From contig JAEZOB010000063.1 in assembly GCA_023414355.1 (NCBI GenBank), forward strand, positions 1 through 64,000: DNA of 64,000 nucleotides, read 5' to 3'. The stretch comes from Bacillota bacterium (lineage in GTDB: Bacteria; Bacillota; Clostridia; Lachnospirales; Lachnospiraceae). The translations under genes and the position numbers were made by a program. Positions 24,518 to 33,365 of the stretch are shown piece by piece (within the stretch, counting starts at the first letter, position 1; every line of letters starts with the position of its first letter). Under the pieces are notes generated by a model that worked only from the letters and a program-made list of their open reading frames with translations, was not told the DNA's origin and ran no database searches.

Positions 24518-25993
24518 CTAGCTCAATTTCTCAATTGCTGTCTTGATTCTTCTGATGCTCTCATCCTTACCCAGGATATTCATTATCTCATAAGCACCAC
24601 CCGGTGTGGACTGCTTTCCGGAAACCGCGGTTCTCACCGGCCACAAGCCCTGTCCGTTCTTAATACCCTTCTCAGCGATGTAAGACATGATCACGGCTTC
24701 GATATTCGCCTCAGAATACTCACTAAGCGCTTCAAACTTAGGCAACAGCTCCTGCAATACAAGCAGTGAGCTCTGTGCATCCGTCTTCATCTTCTTATGA
24801 GAATACATCTCGATCTCATACTCCGGTAATTCCTCAAAGAAATCTATAATATCCTTAATATCTACCAGTGTCTCGATCCGTGTCTTGATTAATGCTGCAA
24901 TCTTGCGGTAATCCAAAGGCTTCTTCACAACTGCTGTGATATAGGGGAGAGCCAACTCATAGAACTTCTCGAATTCCATGTTCTTTAAGTATTCCCCGTT
25001 CATCCAGCGCAGTTTTACGATATCAAATACTGCCGGCGCTTTATTGATATGAGTATAATCGAATTCCTTGATCAATTCCTCTAAGGACATAATCTCTGTA
25101 TTGTTCGCGGAGCTCCATCCAAGTAAGGCCACAAAGTTAATGATCGCCTCGGATACAAAGCCCTGCTCAAGCAGATCCTCATAGGAGGAATGACCGCTTC
25201 GCTTGCTCAGCTTCTTATGCTCTTCATTGGTAATCAGCGGAAGATGCACATAGACCGGTTCTTCCCATCCGAAATCCTGATATAATCTTGTGTATTTGGG
25301 GGTGGAGGAAAGATACTCATTTCCTCTGACCACATGGGTGATCTTCATCATATGATCATCGACTACATTAGCAAAATTATAGGTCGGATAACCATCTGAC
25401 TTAATGAGGATCATATCATCGAGTTCTTCATTATCTACGGTGATATCTCCAAAAATAGCATCATGGAAGGTCGTAGAGCCTTCGGAGGGATTATTCTGAC
25501 GAATGACATAAGGGATACCGGCATCGAGCTTGGTCTGGATCTCTTCTTTGGATAAGTGAAGGCAATGCTTGTCATACTTGATAATTTCCTTAACCTCATC
25601 CTCTTCATCCACGGACTGACCACCCACTGCCGTTTTTAAGGTTGCAAGTCTTTCCTTGGTGCAGAAGCAGTAATAAGCTGCTCCTTTCTCTATAAGCTTT
25701 TTCGCATATTCCAGATAAATCCCACTAGCCATACGCTCGCTCTGTACATAAGGACCATAACCACCGTCCTTATCCGGCCCTTCATCATGAATCAAACCGG
25801 TTCCCTGAATCGTTCGGTAGATAATATCTACAGCTCCCTCAACCAGACGTTCCTGATCTGTATCCTCTATACGAAGAATGAAGGTTCCTCCTTCATGCTT
25901 TGCGATCAAATATTCATATAATGCTGTTCTTAAATTACCTACATGCATCCTGCCTGTCGGGCTGGGCGCAAATCTGGTTCTGATTGTACTCAT
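24518..25993 (-). CDS. gltX: Glutamyl-tRNA synthetase
   Basis: A 491-residue class I aminoacyl-tRNA synthetase charging tRNA-Glu (and possibly tRNA-Gln, as in most Firmicutes that use GatCAB). The N-terminal RFAPSPTGRMHVGNLRTALY contains the HIGH-equivalent, IEDTDQERL follows, and KLSKR (in EEHKKLSKRSGH) is the KMSKS loop. The C-terminal helical anticodon-binding domain ends at the expected length. I start at 25993 (second ATG) because AGGAAGG is 9 bases upstream; the ATG at 25999 is only 3 bases from it. Confidence 0.95.
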   Translation of the reverse strand: MSTIRTRFAPSPTGRMHVGNLRTALYEYLIAKHEGGTFILRIEDTDQERLVEGAVDIIYRTIQGTGLIHDEGPDKDGGYGPYVQSERMASGIYLEYAKKLIEKGAAYYCFCTKERLATLKTAVGGQSVDEEDEVKEIIKYDKHCLHLSKEEIQTKLDAGIPYVIRQNNPSEGSTTFHDAIFGDITVDNEELDDMILIKSDGYPTYNFANVVDDHMMKITHVVRGNEYLSSTPKYTRLYQDFGWEEPVYVHLPLITNEEHKKLSKRSGHSSYEDLLEQGFVSEAIINFVALLGWSSANNTEIMSLEELIKEFDYTHINKAPAVFDIVKLRWMNGEYLKNMEFEKFYELALPYITAVVKKPLDYRKIAALIKTRIETLVDIKDIIDFFEELPEYEIEMYSHKKMKTDAQSSLLVLQELLPKFEALSEYSEANIEAVIMSYIAEKGIKNGQGLWPVRTAVSGKQSTPGGAYEIMNILGKDESIRRIKTAIEKLS

Positions 25994-26054
25994 CTCCATC
26001 GACCTTCCTATAATTTATGATAATATGATTAAATTAGCCGGACCTTTTGTCAGA

Positions 26055-26495
26055 TTACTTATAATACGTACCGTATTCCTGCATCATCTGCTGGAATAGC
26101 GGTGTGCTCATAACCGCTGCCATATATCCAACAAACAGAATAAATAGGAATACCATAAATATCAGGGTTGCTCTTGCCCAATTCTTCTTACTGGCCGGAG
26201 TAGTATCACTGAACGCCCAAATTAAAAGCAGTATGATATTCGCAAAAGGGACGAGTAATATTGCATACATCCCAATCCATCCAAGTAACGAGGTTGGCTT
26301 CTCCGAAGCTCCTCTCTGCTGCGTTCCTGCCATCATATTCGGCATCGATTCCGCTGTATATGGTCTGTTGAAAAACGGTTGTCCCATCCCTGGAGCAGGA
26401 GCTGCCTGTACATTTTCTCGAAAGGAGGCACCGCAATATTCACAAAAATTGGCTGTTTCACTTTGAATCTGTCTTCCACAGGTATGACATGTCAT
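26055..26495 (-). CDS. Zinc-ribbon membrane protein
   Basis: A 146-residue protein with an N-terminal zinc ribbon (CHTCGRQI and CEYCGASF, two CxxC pairs), a Pro/Met-rich linker to about residue 65, then two hydrophobic segments (WIGMYAILLVPFANIILLLIW and LIFMVFLFILFVGYMAAVM). This layout is common in Firmicute membrane proteins of unknown function. A run of TTCCACC upstream (GGTGGAA on mRNA) is a plausible ribosome site. It may follow as a separate unit upstream of gltX. Confidence 0.8.
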   Translation of the reverse strand: MTCHTCGRQIQSETANFCEYCGASFRENVQAAPAPGMGQPFFNRPYTAESMPNMMAGTQQRGASEKPTSLLGWIGMYAILLVPFANIILLLIWAFSDTTPASKKNWARATLIFMVFLFILFVGYMAAVMSTPLFQQMMQEYGTYYK

Positions 26496-26633
26496 CTGTT
26501 TCCACCTCTTTATGCATTGTTTTTCTTATTATAGCACATGTATTCCAAAAATCAAACCTAAAACAGGTGCCTGTAAAGGATACTCCCTCCGGCACCTGTT
26601 TTAGGTCTAAGTTATATCTGAATATAGTAGTTA

Positions 26634-27962
26634 TTAATTTTCTGTCTTCATTGCTTCAATCGCACTAATCTTGGTTGCACGTCTTGCCGGGAAATATCCG
26701 GATAAAAGACCGACAGAGATTGAAATCAATAAAGCAGCAAAAGGTAAATAGATCGGTATGATTGAAAACTTGGCATTCGTCATGTCATACATATAGTTGG
26801 ATGACATTAATTTTTGAAATAGAGGACCGCCAAATTTATTGATACCCCAGGATCCGAGATATCCTAAAATAATACCGATGATACCTCCGAATAAACCAAT
26901 CGTTCCTGCTTCAAAAAGAAAAAGCTTACGTATGTCAACGATGGTACAGCCTAATACCTTCATGACACCAATTTCTTTGGTGCGCTCATAGATGGACATA
27001 ACCATCGTATTGGCAATACTGATTGCCGAAGCTACCATTGCTACCAGTCCCAATGCTCCAAGCACCATCTGAAGAGTCTCGGCTCCTTCCTGTAGAGGCT
27101 TCAGGAACTGACCAATACTTTCAGAGGAGAAACCAAGCTTTTCGATCTCATCCTGTACACTCGATACATTACGAATGTTATCCACTACTAATCTGATCTC
27201 TGTATATTGCTCCATGGAACGGATTGCCTTTTTACGATCCTCTGCCTTAAGAGTATTGCTATACTTCCGATACAGCATCTTTAGGTAGTTAATATCCATG
27301 TACGTACTCCAATCATATCGCCCTTCCGACTGCTGCAGTTTGGCAATATTTTTTGCAGTTATACCGAATTCCTTTTTATTTTCATCTACTTGAAACTCAT
27401 TGAATTTTAAAGTAAGCTTCTTCTTCTGAATATCCACCTGAACTTCGCTGCGTCCGAAGGACATAGGATCGCTAAATCCATAGATCGCGCCTGAACCAAT
27501 AACAAGCCATGTATTATCCTCCCCAGTCGGAAAGGAACCATACTCCAGCTCCGGAAAATCAAAGCTCTGAAAAGCGCTGATATCCATAGCCGTTATGTTT
27601 ATCCCTGTCATATACTTACCGCAATACAGACTGGCATATTTTTCTATCACAGGTGAAACCGCTTTGACATGCTCGATTGCTTTAATCTGATTGACAAGGT
27701 TGTTATCCAGCTTCTGTTCCTTACTACCCAACCACTGCATATCATCATTAAAAAGATTTGCCTGGGATCTCACACTGACTTCATTCAATCCACCCTGTTG
27801 CATAATCGTTTTCTCAAAATTATCCTGCAGCCCATAACCAATAGATCGCATAATAATGATTGATAAGGAACCGATAATAACACCCAATATAGTAAGTATC
27901 GTTCTTGCTTTTCTACGAGACAGATTTCTTAGTCCCATGACAAACAGATCGCTAATCTTCAT
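26634..27962 (-). CDS. ABC transporter permease, MacB/FtsX type
   Basis: A 442-residue permease. A first membrane helix (ARTILTILGVIIGSLSIII) is followed by a large extracytoplasmic domain (about 45-285) and three C-terminal helices in the FtsX domain (about 290-440; IYERTKEIGVMKVLGC is the cytoplasmic coupling motif). MacB-type permeases do not move substrates through a channel but transmit mechanical force across the membrane. Start at 27962 follows AAGGAA; the gene overlaps the preceding small gene by 11 bases. Last gene of the ABC operon. Confidence 0.88.
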   Translation of the reverse strand: MKISDLFVMGLRNLSRRKARTILTILGVIIGSLSIIIMRSIGYGLQDNFEKTIMQQGGLNEVSVRSQANLFNDDMQWLGSKEQKLDNNLVNQIKAIEHVKAVSPVIEKYASLYCGKYMTGINITAMDISAFQSFDFPELEYGSFPTGEDNTWLVIGSGAIYGFSDPMSFGRSEVQVDIQKKKLTLKFNEFQVDENKKEFGITAKNIAKLQQSEGRYDWSTYMDINYLKMLYRKYSNTLKAEDRKKAIRSMEQYTEIRLVVDNIRNVSSVQDEIEKLGFSSESIGQFLKPLQEGAETLQMVLGALGLVAMVASAISIANTMVMSIYERTKEIGVMKVLGCTIVDIRKLFLFEAGTIGLFGGIIGIILGYLGSWGINKFGGPLFQKLMSSNYMYDMTNAKFSIIPIYLPFAALLISISVGLLSGYFPARRATKISAIEAMKTEN

Positions 27963-28218
27963 AGAGCTCAATTCCTTTTTTGATTTTTCTCTTTGCTAAG
28001 AAAATACCCAGTGCAACACTTGCTGCAAGAACTATGATAGATACTCCGATTACAAATAACCAAGAGGATAAAATCGGATCTTTCACTTTCCCACCGGCCG
28101 TAGGATCTACTGCCATTCCCTCTTCGGTCATAGCCTGATCACCTGCTGCTGTATCTATTGCGACCTCTGTCTTTGCCAGTAATACTTCCCCGTTAATTCC
28201 TGATAATAAAAATTCCAT
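27952..28218 (-). CDS. Small single-pass membrane protein of the ABC operon
   Basis: An 88-residue protein I do not recognise. It has an N-terminal segment of about 50 residues (MEFLLSGINGEVLLAKTEVA..) rich in Ala, Gly, Thr and acidic residues, then one membrane helix (WLFVIGVSIIVLAASVALGIF) and a short basic tail (LAKRKIKKGIELYED). Start chosen at 28218, 5-6 bases after GGAGG, rather than the ATG at 28230. It lies between the CARDB-type protein and the permease and overlaps the latter, so it probably works with them. The short outside segment plus helix resembles the C-terminus of the larger neighbour. Confidence 0.7.
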   Translation of the reverse strand: MEFLLSGINGEVLLAKTEVAIDTAAGDQAMTEEGMAVDPTAGGKVKDPILSSWLFVIGVSIIVLAASVALGIFLAKRKIKKGIELYED

Positions 28219-28251
28219 AGTTTCCTCCATCCTCTACTACACCTGATCTAT

Positions 28252-30711
28252 TTAGATTTGCTCTTCTTCACGCTTACGAAGCTTTGCTTTATATACAGTA
28301 ATAATTACTTTTCTTGTAACCGGAATAGCGATTGCAGCCAATGCAATTTCCAGGAGAATGAAGCCCCATAAAGGCAAAATCGGTTTTTTCGCCAAAGGCA
28401 TGGGATTAAATGCTCCCTGTGCATTCGGGTCCATCATCGTAGGATCCATTGCCATTTGCGGCATAACCTCTGTAGTATAATCCTTTGTGAAGGTAACCTC
28501 TTCTCCATTGCTATCCTCAAAGGTAACCGTAATAATCGCCTTAGCTGTTCCTTCAATATTCGGAATAACCTCAAACTCATCATAATAAGGAGTACCTGCA
28601 GCTATGTTACCGATAAACTTCACATCACCATCTGCCTTAGTGAAATCACCGCCTACGGCAATCGATACATTGTTTAACTGAGATTTTCCCTTATTATAAA
28701 ATTCAAAGCCTAAGGTTGCGGTTCCTCCCACTACTACATTACCGTCCCAGGAATATATGTTAATATTATTTAATTCCGGTCTTGCGTTTTCGATTGCCTG
28801 AAGATTTAATTCTTCCGTTCTCGTAACACCTACTTCACCAGTCTCAGGATTGGGTTTAATCCCTTCATATTCATATTCAATCGTGATCTTAATCGGATAT
28901 GCCTTGGTCATGGCATCAGCTTTTACCTTCAAATTAATTGTCTTCTGCTCTTTCTCCCCGGCATTGATATTCTGGATAAAGAAGCTGTTGCTTCCCTGAG
29001 CCACGGTAAATATATTATCTGCCTGCGTCAGGGTAACTGTAATATTCTTAGCAGCAACTGAGGAGTGTGTATTATAAATATCCAAAGTCAGATTGAAGTC
29101 CGATCCTGCCCTTAGCTCCTCCTTATCAACCGCATAATTACCGATAATCAGTTTGGGCTTACTACCGCTTCCCAAATCATTCTTTACATCTCTGACCGGG
29201 ATGGTAACAGTCTCGCCTGTTGCATTACCTGCATAAGTGTACTTAATAGCAAGGTTATTTAATCCTTCCGGGATTTTATCCGAAACAGTCAGATTCATCG
29301 TAATTCTCTTTGATTTTCCCGCTGCGATCTTCTCCACATAGATATAAGGCTCAGATTCCTTCGGAATAAAGGTAGTACCGTCCAGATTCTGAAGTGCAAG
29401 CTTAATCTCCGTGATATCGGATTGGCTCTTATTCTTAAGATCAAAGATGACCTGCATAGAGTCTCCGGCAACCGGCTGCTCCGGAAGTTGCTTTACATTC
29501 TCAATTACAAATCCGGAATCTCCTGTTGCACTTCCACCGATTACTTCCGGATAAACCGTTATTGTTGAGGTAAAGGTATTGCCGCCCTCATCATCAAAGC
29601 TAACAATAAGATTCAATTTCTTATTACCGCTGGTTGCTGTCTTTGATACTGTAAGCGGTATCTTAGCAACGACATCCGAATCCTTCACCGCTCTTCCGAC
29701 ATAAATACTGTCTGTATAGTAATTCTTAAAGAATCCATCTGCGCCGGTAGTAGCATCATCCACCTTAACCGAGATGTTTGATGCATCAGTAATTCCATAA
29801 TTATGTAGTGTAACCTTGGCTATAACCTCTGCGCCAGGCTTGAGTACCTTGGAATAGCTAATCTTATCTATCTGAAGCTCAGGAGCCTTATTATTCTTTC
29901 TCACATCGATAAAGATTTGATTGGTATCCGTGCATTTTGCTCCATCCAGATCTTTATAGTCGAAGGTGACATTGATCGTCTTGAGCCCTACGGTTGCGGT
30001 TGTAAGAATTTTAATCGGAAGTGAAAAAAATTGCTCTTTGCCTGGTTCCAAGTCACCGATCTTCATTTTAGGTGTAGCATAATCCGGAGCAATATTGGTG
30101 GTACCGTAATCCAGTGATATATATGCATTTCTGGCTGTGATATCTCCTTCATTTTTTACTGAGAAGGTAATATTCGTTTTTCCTCCGATGACCGCATCCT
30201 TAACCTTAATATTGTTAATTGTAAGTTGCGCCGGAGCTGATTCCTTTAATACTTGCACATCGACTTTGGTGCTTAATTCAAGTGTGCTGGCATTACCCTC
30301 TGAATCAATTGCTGAAGCGGTTACTTTGATCGTGATTGGATAAGTTCCTATTTTAGCTGTTTCCTTTACTTCAATATCAAAATCCACGTAGGTACTTCCA
30401 AGTGTGGAGATAAAATTTGTAACTGACTGATCCTCTTTTGTAAGCGTTGCTTGAGATAGATTGAAAGGAGCATTCGTTGCTGAAATTGTTATTGAAGGAT
30501 CATAGATCGCATATCCGATCGCCCGGATGGGAATCCTCATGTGCTTCGTTTCACCCGGTGTAATCGCAAGTTGATCATTGCTTAGTTTCTCATTAACTGT
30601 GATTGCCGATGCCTGCGCTGCACTGACCGTGACTGGATTCGTAATCACACTCGTGAATATCATTGTAAGTGTCAAAATAGCGATTAATGACTTCTTTAGC
30701 TTTCCTTTCAT
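28252..30711 (-). CDS. Large exported CARDB/NEW3-type protein with C-terminal membrane anchor
   Basis: An 819-residue protein with a signal peptide (about 1-32), at least five repeated Ig-like CARDB/NEW3-type domains, and a C-terminal helix (PILPLWGFILLEIALAAIAI) followed by basic residues. The repeats share patterns like PxLxIxxIxxxx(V)xxGxxxxxxFxxxNxG, for example LTINNIKVKDAVIGGKTNITF and LQIDKISYSKVLKPGAEV. COG1361-like proteins of this kind often sit with MacB-like ABC modules in Clostridia. It is probably the extracytoplasmic component of the ABC system, perhaps binding the cargo or the wall. Function not established. Confidence 0.82.
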   Translation of the reverse strand: MKGKLKKSLIAILTLTMIFTSVITNPVTVSAAQASAITVNEKLSNDQLAITPGETKHMRIPIRAIGYAIYDPSITISATNAPFNLSQATLTKEDQSVTNFISTLGSTYVDFDIEVKETAKIGTYPITIKVTASAIDSEGNASTLELSTKVDVQVLKESAPAQLTINNIKVKDAVIGGKTNITFSVKNEGDITARNAYISLDYGTTNIAPDYATPKMKIGDLEPGKEQFFSLPIKILTTATVGLKTINVTFDYKDLDGAKCTDTNQIFIDVRKNNKAPELQIDKISYSKVLKPGAEVIAKVTLHNYGITDASNISVKVDDATTGADGFFKNYYTDSIYVGRAVKDSDVVAKIPLTVSKTATSGNKKLNLIVSFDDEGGNTFTSTITVYPEVIGGSATGDSGFVIENVKQLPEQPVAGDSMQVIFDLKNKSQSDITEIKLALQNLDGTTFIPKESEPYIYVEKIAAGKSKRITMNLTVSDKIPEGLNNLAIKYTYAGNATGETVTIPVRDVKNDLGSGSKPKLIIGNYAVDKEELRAGSDFNLTLDIYNTHSSVAAKNITVTLTQADNIFTVAQGSNSFFIQNINAGEKEQKTINLKVKADAMTKAYPIKITIEYEYEGIKPNPETGEVGVTRTEELNLQAIENARPELNNINIYSWDGNVVVGGTATLGFEFYNKGKSQLNNVSIAVGGDFTKADGDVKFIGNIAAGTPYYDEFEVIPNIEGTAKAIITVTFEDSNGEEVTFTKDYTTEVMPQMAMDPTMMDPNAQGAFNPMPLAKKPILPLWGFILLEIALAAIAIPVTRKVIITVYKAKLRKREEEQI

Positions 30712-30783
30712 TCCCTTAACCCTCTTCTTCCTTCATAATAATATTGTCAATCTATTTTTAATCCAATGAATAATTCAGCTATA

Positions 30784-31539
30784 TTAAGCCGTCGCAGGCT
30801 GCCCATCAAGTGTTACCTGTGGTTCTGCTTCTTTCTTATTCAGTACTTCGATATTCTCTATCTTGCCGTCGAAAATATGTATGATTTTATCAGCGTATTC
30901 AGCCAGATGTCTGTCATGTGTAACCATAACAATGGTTTGATGATTGGTTCTAGCCATCTGTGTAATCAGATCCATGACCTCCCTCGAGGTCTTTGAATCC
31001 AGATTACCTGTCGGTTCATCCGCAAATACGATTTCCGGATTACTGACAAAAGCTCTGGCGATACCGACTCTTTGCTGCTGTCCGCCGCTCATTTCCTTGG
31101 GTTTATGTCCAAGTCTTGCCCCCAGGCCTACTCGAGTAAGCATATCCTTGGCCATCTTCTTCCTCTTCTTCACGGTTATACGCTTAAAAATTAAAGGAAG
31201 CTCAACATTTTCCTGCGCTGTCATAGCATTCATCAGATTATAGGATTGAAATACAAATCCCAGATTTTCCTGACGAAATTTAGCCAGCCCCTTTTCCCCC
31301 ATCTTATGAATATCCTTTCCCTTGATCGTAATTGAACCCCCGTTAAGACGCTCAATGCCGGCCATCAGGTTTAGAAGTGTCGATTTACCGGATCCGGAAG
31401 CTCCATACAGACAGCAGAATTCGCCTCGCTTGATCGTAAAGCTGACATCATCCACCGCGCTGATACGCTCCTTACCCATCCTATAAATCTTCTTCACATT
31501 CTTTACTTCTATGATGTTTTCCTCATGCTTGCTGCTCAT
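30784..31539 (-). CDS. ABC transporter ATP-binding protein, MacB/LolD type
   Basis: A 251-residue ATPase of the lipoprotein/peptide export (MacB, LolD, YtrE) group. Motifs: Walker A GASGSGKSTLLN, the subfamily stretch IAG(M)AGIERLNGGSI region, Q-loop FVFQSYNLM, signature MSGGQQQRVGIARA, Walker B IVFADEPTGNLDS and MVTHD. First gene of a four-gene operon (ATPase, CARDB protein, small membrane protein, permease). Start placed at the ATG behind GGAAGGTG; a TTG further upstream (31578) is less likely. A pair of TTAAGGAAA repeats lies at the predicted promoter. Confidence 0.9.
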   Translation of the reverse strand: MSSKHEENIIEVKNVKKIYRMGKERISAVDDVSFTIKRGEFCCLYGASGSGKSTLLNLMAGIERLNGGSITIKGKDIHKMGEKGLAKFRQENLGFVFQSYNLMNAMTAQENVELPLIFKRITVKKRKKMAKDMLTRVGLGARLGHKPKEMSGGQQQRVGIARAFVSNPEIVFADEPTGNLDSKTSREVMDLITQMARTNHQTIVMVTHDRHLAEYADKIIHIFDGKIENIEVLNKKEAEPQVTLDGQPATA

Positions 31540-31602
31540 TGAACACCTTCCTGACTCACAGTCCAAAATGTAAGACAATCTCGTTGATATACTACATCAA
31601 TA

Positions 31603-31643
31603 ATATTACATAATGACTACTAATTTCCTTAATTTTTCCTTAA
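31603..31643 (-). promoter_or_regulatory. Direct-repeat operator and promoter of the ABC operon
   Basis: On the minus strand TTAAGGAAA occurs at 31635-31643 and again at 31624-31632, an 11-bp pitch typical of OmpR/PhoB-family response regulators. A -10-like TAATAT (31603-31608) lies 17 bases after the second repeat's TTAAGG, so the second repeat takes the -35 place. This suggests activation by a response regulator. Confidence 0.5.
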
Positions 31644-31735
31644 GGTTTTGCACATTCTGATGAATACCATAAAATGTACCATATACTAAGCCTTCATGTT
31701 TTAGTACTTAAACATAGTAATTATAACATAAATGT

Positions 31736-31795
31736 CTATTTCTTAAGAATTTATTACTTAAGTGTCTATTTCTTAAGGATCTATCTCTTAAGTAC
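31736..31795. repeat. Four tandem 15-bp repeats with CTTAAG core
   Basis: Units CTATTTCTTAAGAAT, TTATTACTTAAGTGT, CTATTTCTTAAGGAT and CTATCTCTTAAGTAC follow without gaps. A 72-codon open frame on the minus strand across them is repetitive and has no coding character. Confidence 0.85.
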
Positions 31796-31840
31796 TGTTT
31801 TTCAGAATTTATCTTCCTGGTATCTACCCCGACAAAAGGT

Positions 31841-31919
31841 CCGACTGATGTAATCAGTCGGATACATGGACAGGGAAGCCTTCGGAAAGTACACTTTCCG
31901 GAGGCTTCCTTGTCCATGT
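31841..31919. repeat. Double-hairpin intergenic element, copy 1
   Basis: A 9-bp hairpin CCGACTGAT/ATCAGTCGG (31841-31861) is followed by a long one (31864-31890 with 31893-31919). The latter is fully paired over 27 bases if two G-U pairs are allowed. A diverged second copy with the same order of stems is at 62998-63077. Confidence 0.85.
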
Positions 31920-31923
31920 TAAT

Positions 31924-32013
31924 CATGTCACCTACGGTGACATGACCTTTTGTCTCCTTGAATACAACCTTTTGTCTCCTTCAATATAACCTTGTGTCAC
32001 TTCAATATGACCT
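31924..32013. repeat. Hairpin followed by 22-bp tandem repeats
   Basis: CATGTCACC/GGTGACATG (31924-31944) is a 9-bp hairpin. From 31945, units beginning ACCTT(T)TGTCTCCTTC recur every 22 bases (31945, 31967, 31989, then a partial one at 32010). The remainder of this 616-base gap (32014-32155) shows nothing. Confidence 0.8.
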
Positions 32014-32155
32014 AATATTCAATTAACATGAACTTTTATTCCCGCATAACGTTCCTTAATCGCCTACAGTCATATCCTTACATCATGACAATATCTCTTT
32101 CTGTTTATGCTTTTAAAATTTATTCAGACATAATCTCTACCCTAATTCTACACTA

Positions 32156-33355
32156 TCATGTCTTTTGCTTTAGTTCCAATTCCTGTTTCTTGCTCAGCCT
32201 GTAATCAATAAAACGGGTGATAACCAGCTTGATATACGCACCTACCGGCACTGCCAAAAGCATGCCCAAAAAGCCTCCGAGCGCACTTCCAAAGATAATG
32301 GAGATGATAATGACCAACGGGTGTATCTGGATAGAATGACTTAAAAGCTTTGGTCCGATTACATTTCCGTCAACAAACTGAATGACAAACAATGCTATCA
32401 TTGAGATAATCCATGTTTTCCATTCTCCTCCGATCAGGCAAATGGCCGAAGTGCTGACATATGCTACAATCGGGCCGAAGTAAGGGATCAGATTACCGAT
32501 ACCCGCAAAGATACCGATTAATATCGCAAATTTAACTCCTGTAATAGATAATACCAGACTGATCAGCACCATCATGACGAAAGCATCAATTAACTGCCCT
32601 CTGATATATCCCGAGAAAACAGTATCCAAATCACCTACGATAGAACGCATTTTCTGATCCGCACGCTCCGGAAACAGTGCTTTGCTGATTTTTCCGATAT
32701 AGGTAAGAAACATCCTGCCGTCGATCAGGAAGTAGATTCCGATAATAAAGCTGAAGATCAACGTAGTAATCGCACCTGAGATACTCGAAACCGAACCAAA
32801 GGAAGCCTCGATAAAATTCATCAGGCCTGTCACAAGGTATGTAGAAGCATTCGTCACATACTGCTCCAGCTCCTTGGACTGGATATTCCATTCTCCGAGC
32901 TTATCTCTGATTGAATTATAAAAATCCCTCAGACTGTCGAAGAAACTCTGTCCCAATGCAATGATATCATCAAGATTCGCCAGTCTAATCTGATCTGTTA
33001 CCGTAAATACAAGCAGTGAGACCAATCCCAGAAATGCGATGATCAGCAAAAGTACAGCGGTTACCACGCCCCAGGTTCTTGGCATCACAATCTTGCGAAA
33101 GCCTTTTTTTGTTTTAAGCTTTTGATATCTCCGTTCAAAGAAGCCGACCGCAGGATCCAGCAGATATGCAAATACAAAGCCGAGCACCACAGGCTTGATT
33201 ACTTTGAAAACCCACCCAAGCCAATGCATTCCGGTCTTCAGAAGCTGAGGTGCGTTTTTCACAATTAGGCTCAGTGCATAGATGATGACTACCGTGATGA
33301 TGACATACAAAGAAATCTGCATGTACTTTTTATTAATTTTATCTCTCCAACGCAT
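32156..33355 (-). CDS. AI-2E family (PerM-like) membrane permease
   Basis: A 399-residue membrane protein of the AI-2E/PerM family. Hydrophobic segments near both ends flank a soluble helical region. The C-terminal hallmark block is present: GVKFAILIGIFAGIGNLIPYFGP and LVIIISIIFGSALGGFLGMLLAVP. Members are linked to autoinducer-2 export, Na+/H+ antiport or unknown transport; none can be chosen from sequence. Start at 33355 follows AGGAG by 7 bases; the TTG at 33388 would overlap the upstream gene. Eleven bases separate it from the cytidylate-kinase-like gene. Confidence 0.88.
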   Translation of the reverse strand: MRWRDKINKKYMQISLYVIITVVIIYALSLIVKNAPQLLKTGMHWLGWVFKVIKPVVLGFVFAYLLDPAVGFFERRYQKLKTKKGFRKIVMPRTWGVVTAVLLLIIAFLGLVSLLVFTVTDQIRLANLDDIIALGQSFFDSLRDFYNSIRDKLGEWNIQSKELEQYVTNASTYLVTGLMNFIEASFGSVSSISGAITTLIFSFIIGIYFLIDGRMFLTYIGKISKALFPERADQKMRSIVGDLDTVFSGYIRGQLIDAFVMMVLISLVLSITGVKFAILIGIFAGIGNLIPYFGPIVAYVSTSAICLIGGEWKTWIISMIALFVIQFVDGNVIGPKLLSHSIQIHPLVIIISIIFGSALGGFLGMLLAVPVGAYIKLVITRFIDYRLSKKQELELKQKT

Positions 33356-33365
33356 TCGTTTGCTC

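Noticed and set aside
31708..31926. 72-codon minus-strand frame in the repeat-rich gap
   Set aside because: Its sequence is a translation of the 15-bp repeats; no ribosome site.
31736..32013. CRISPR-like array
   Set aside because: Units are adjacent with no unique spacers, only 15 or 22 bp long, and there are no cas genes.
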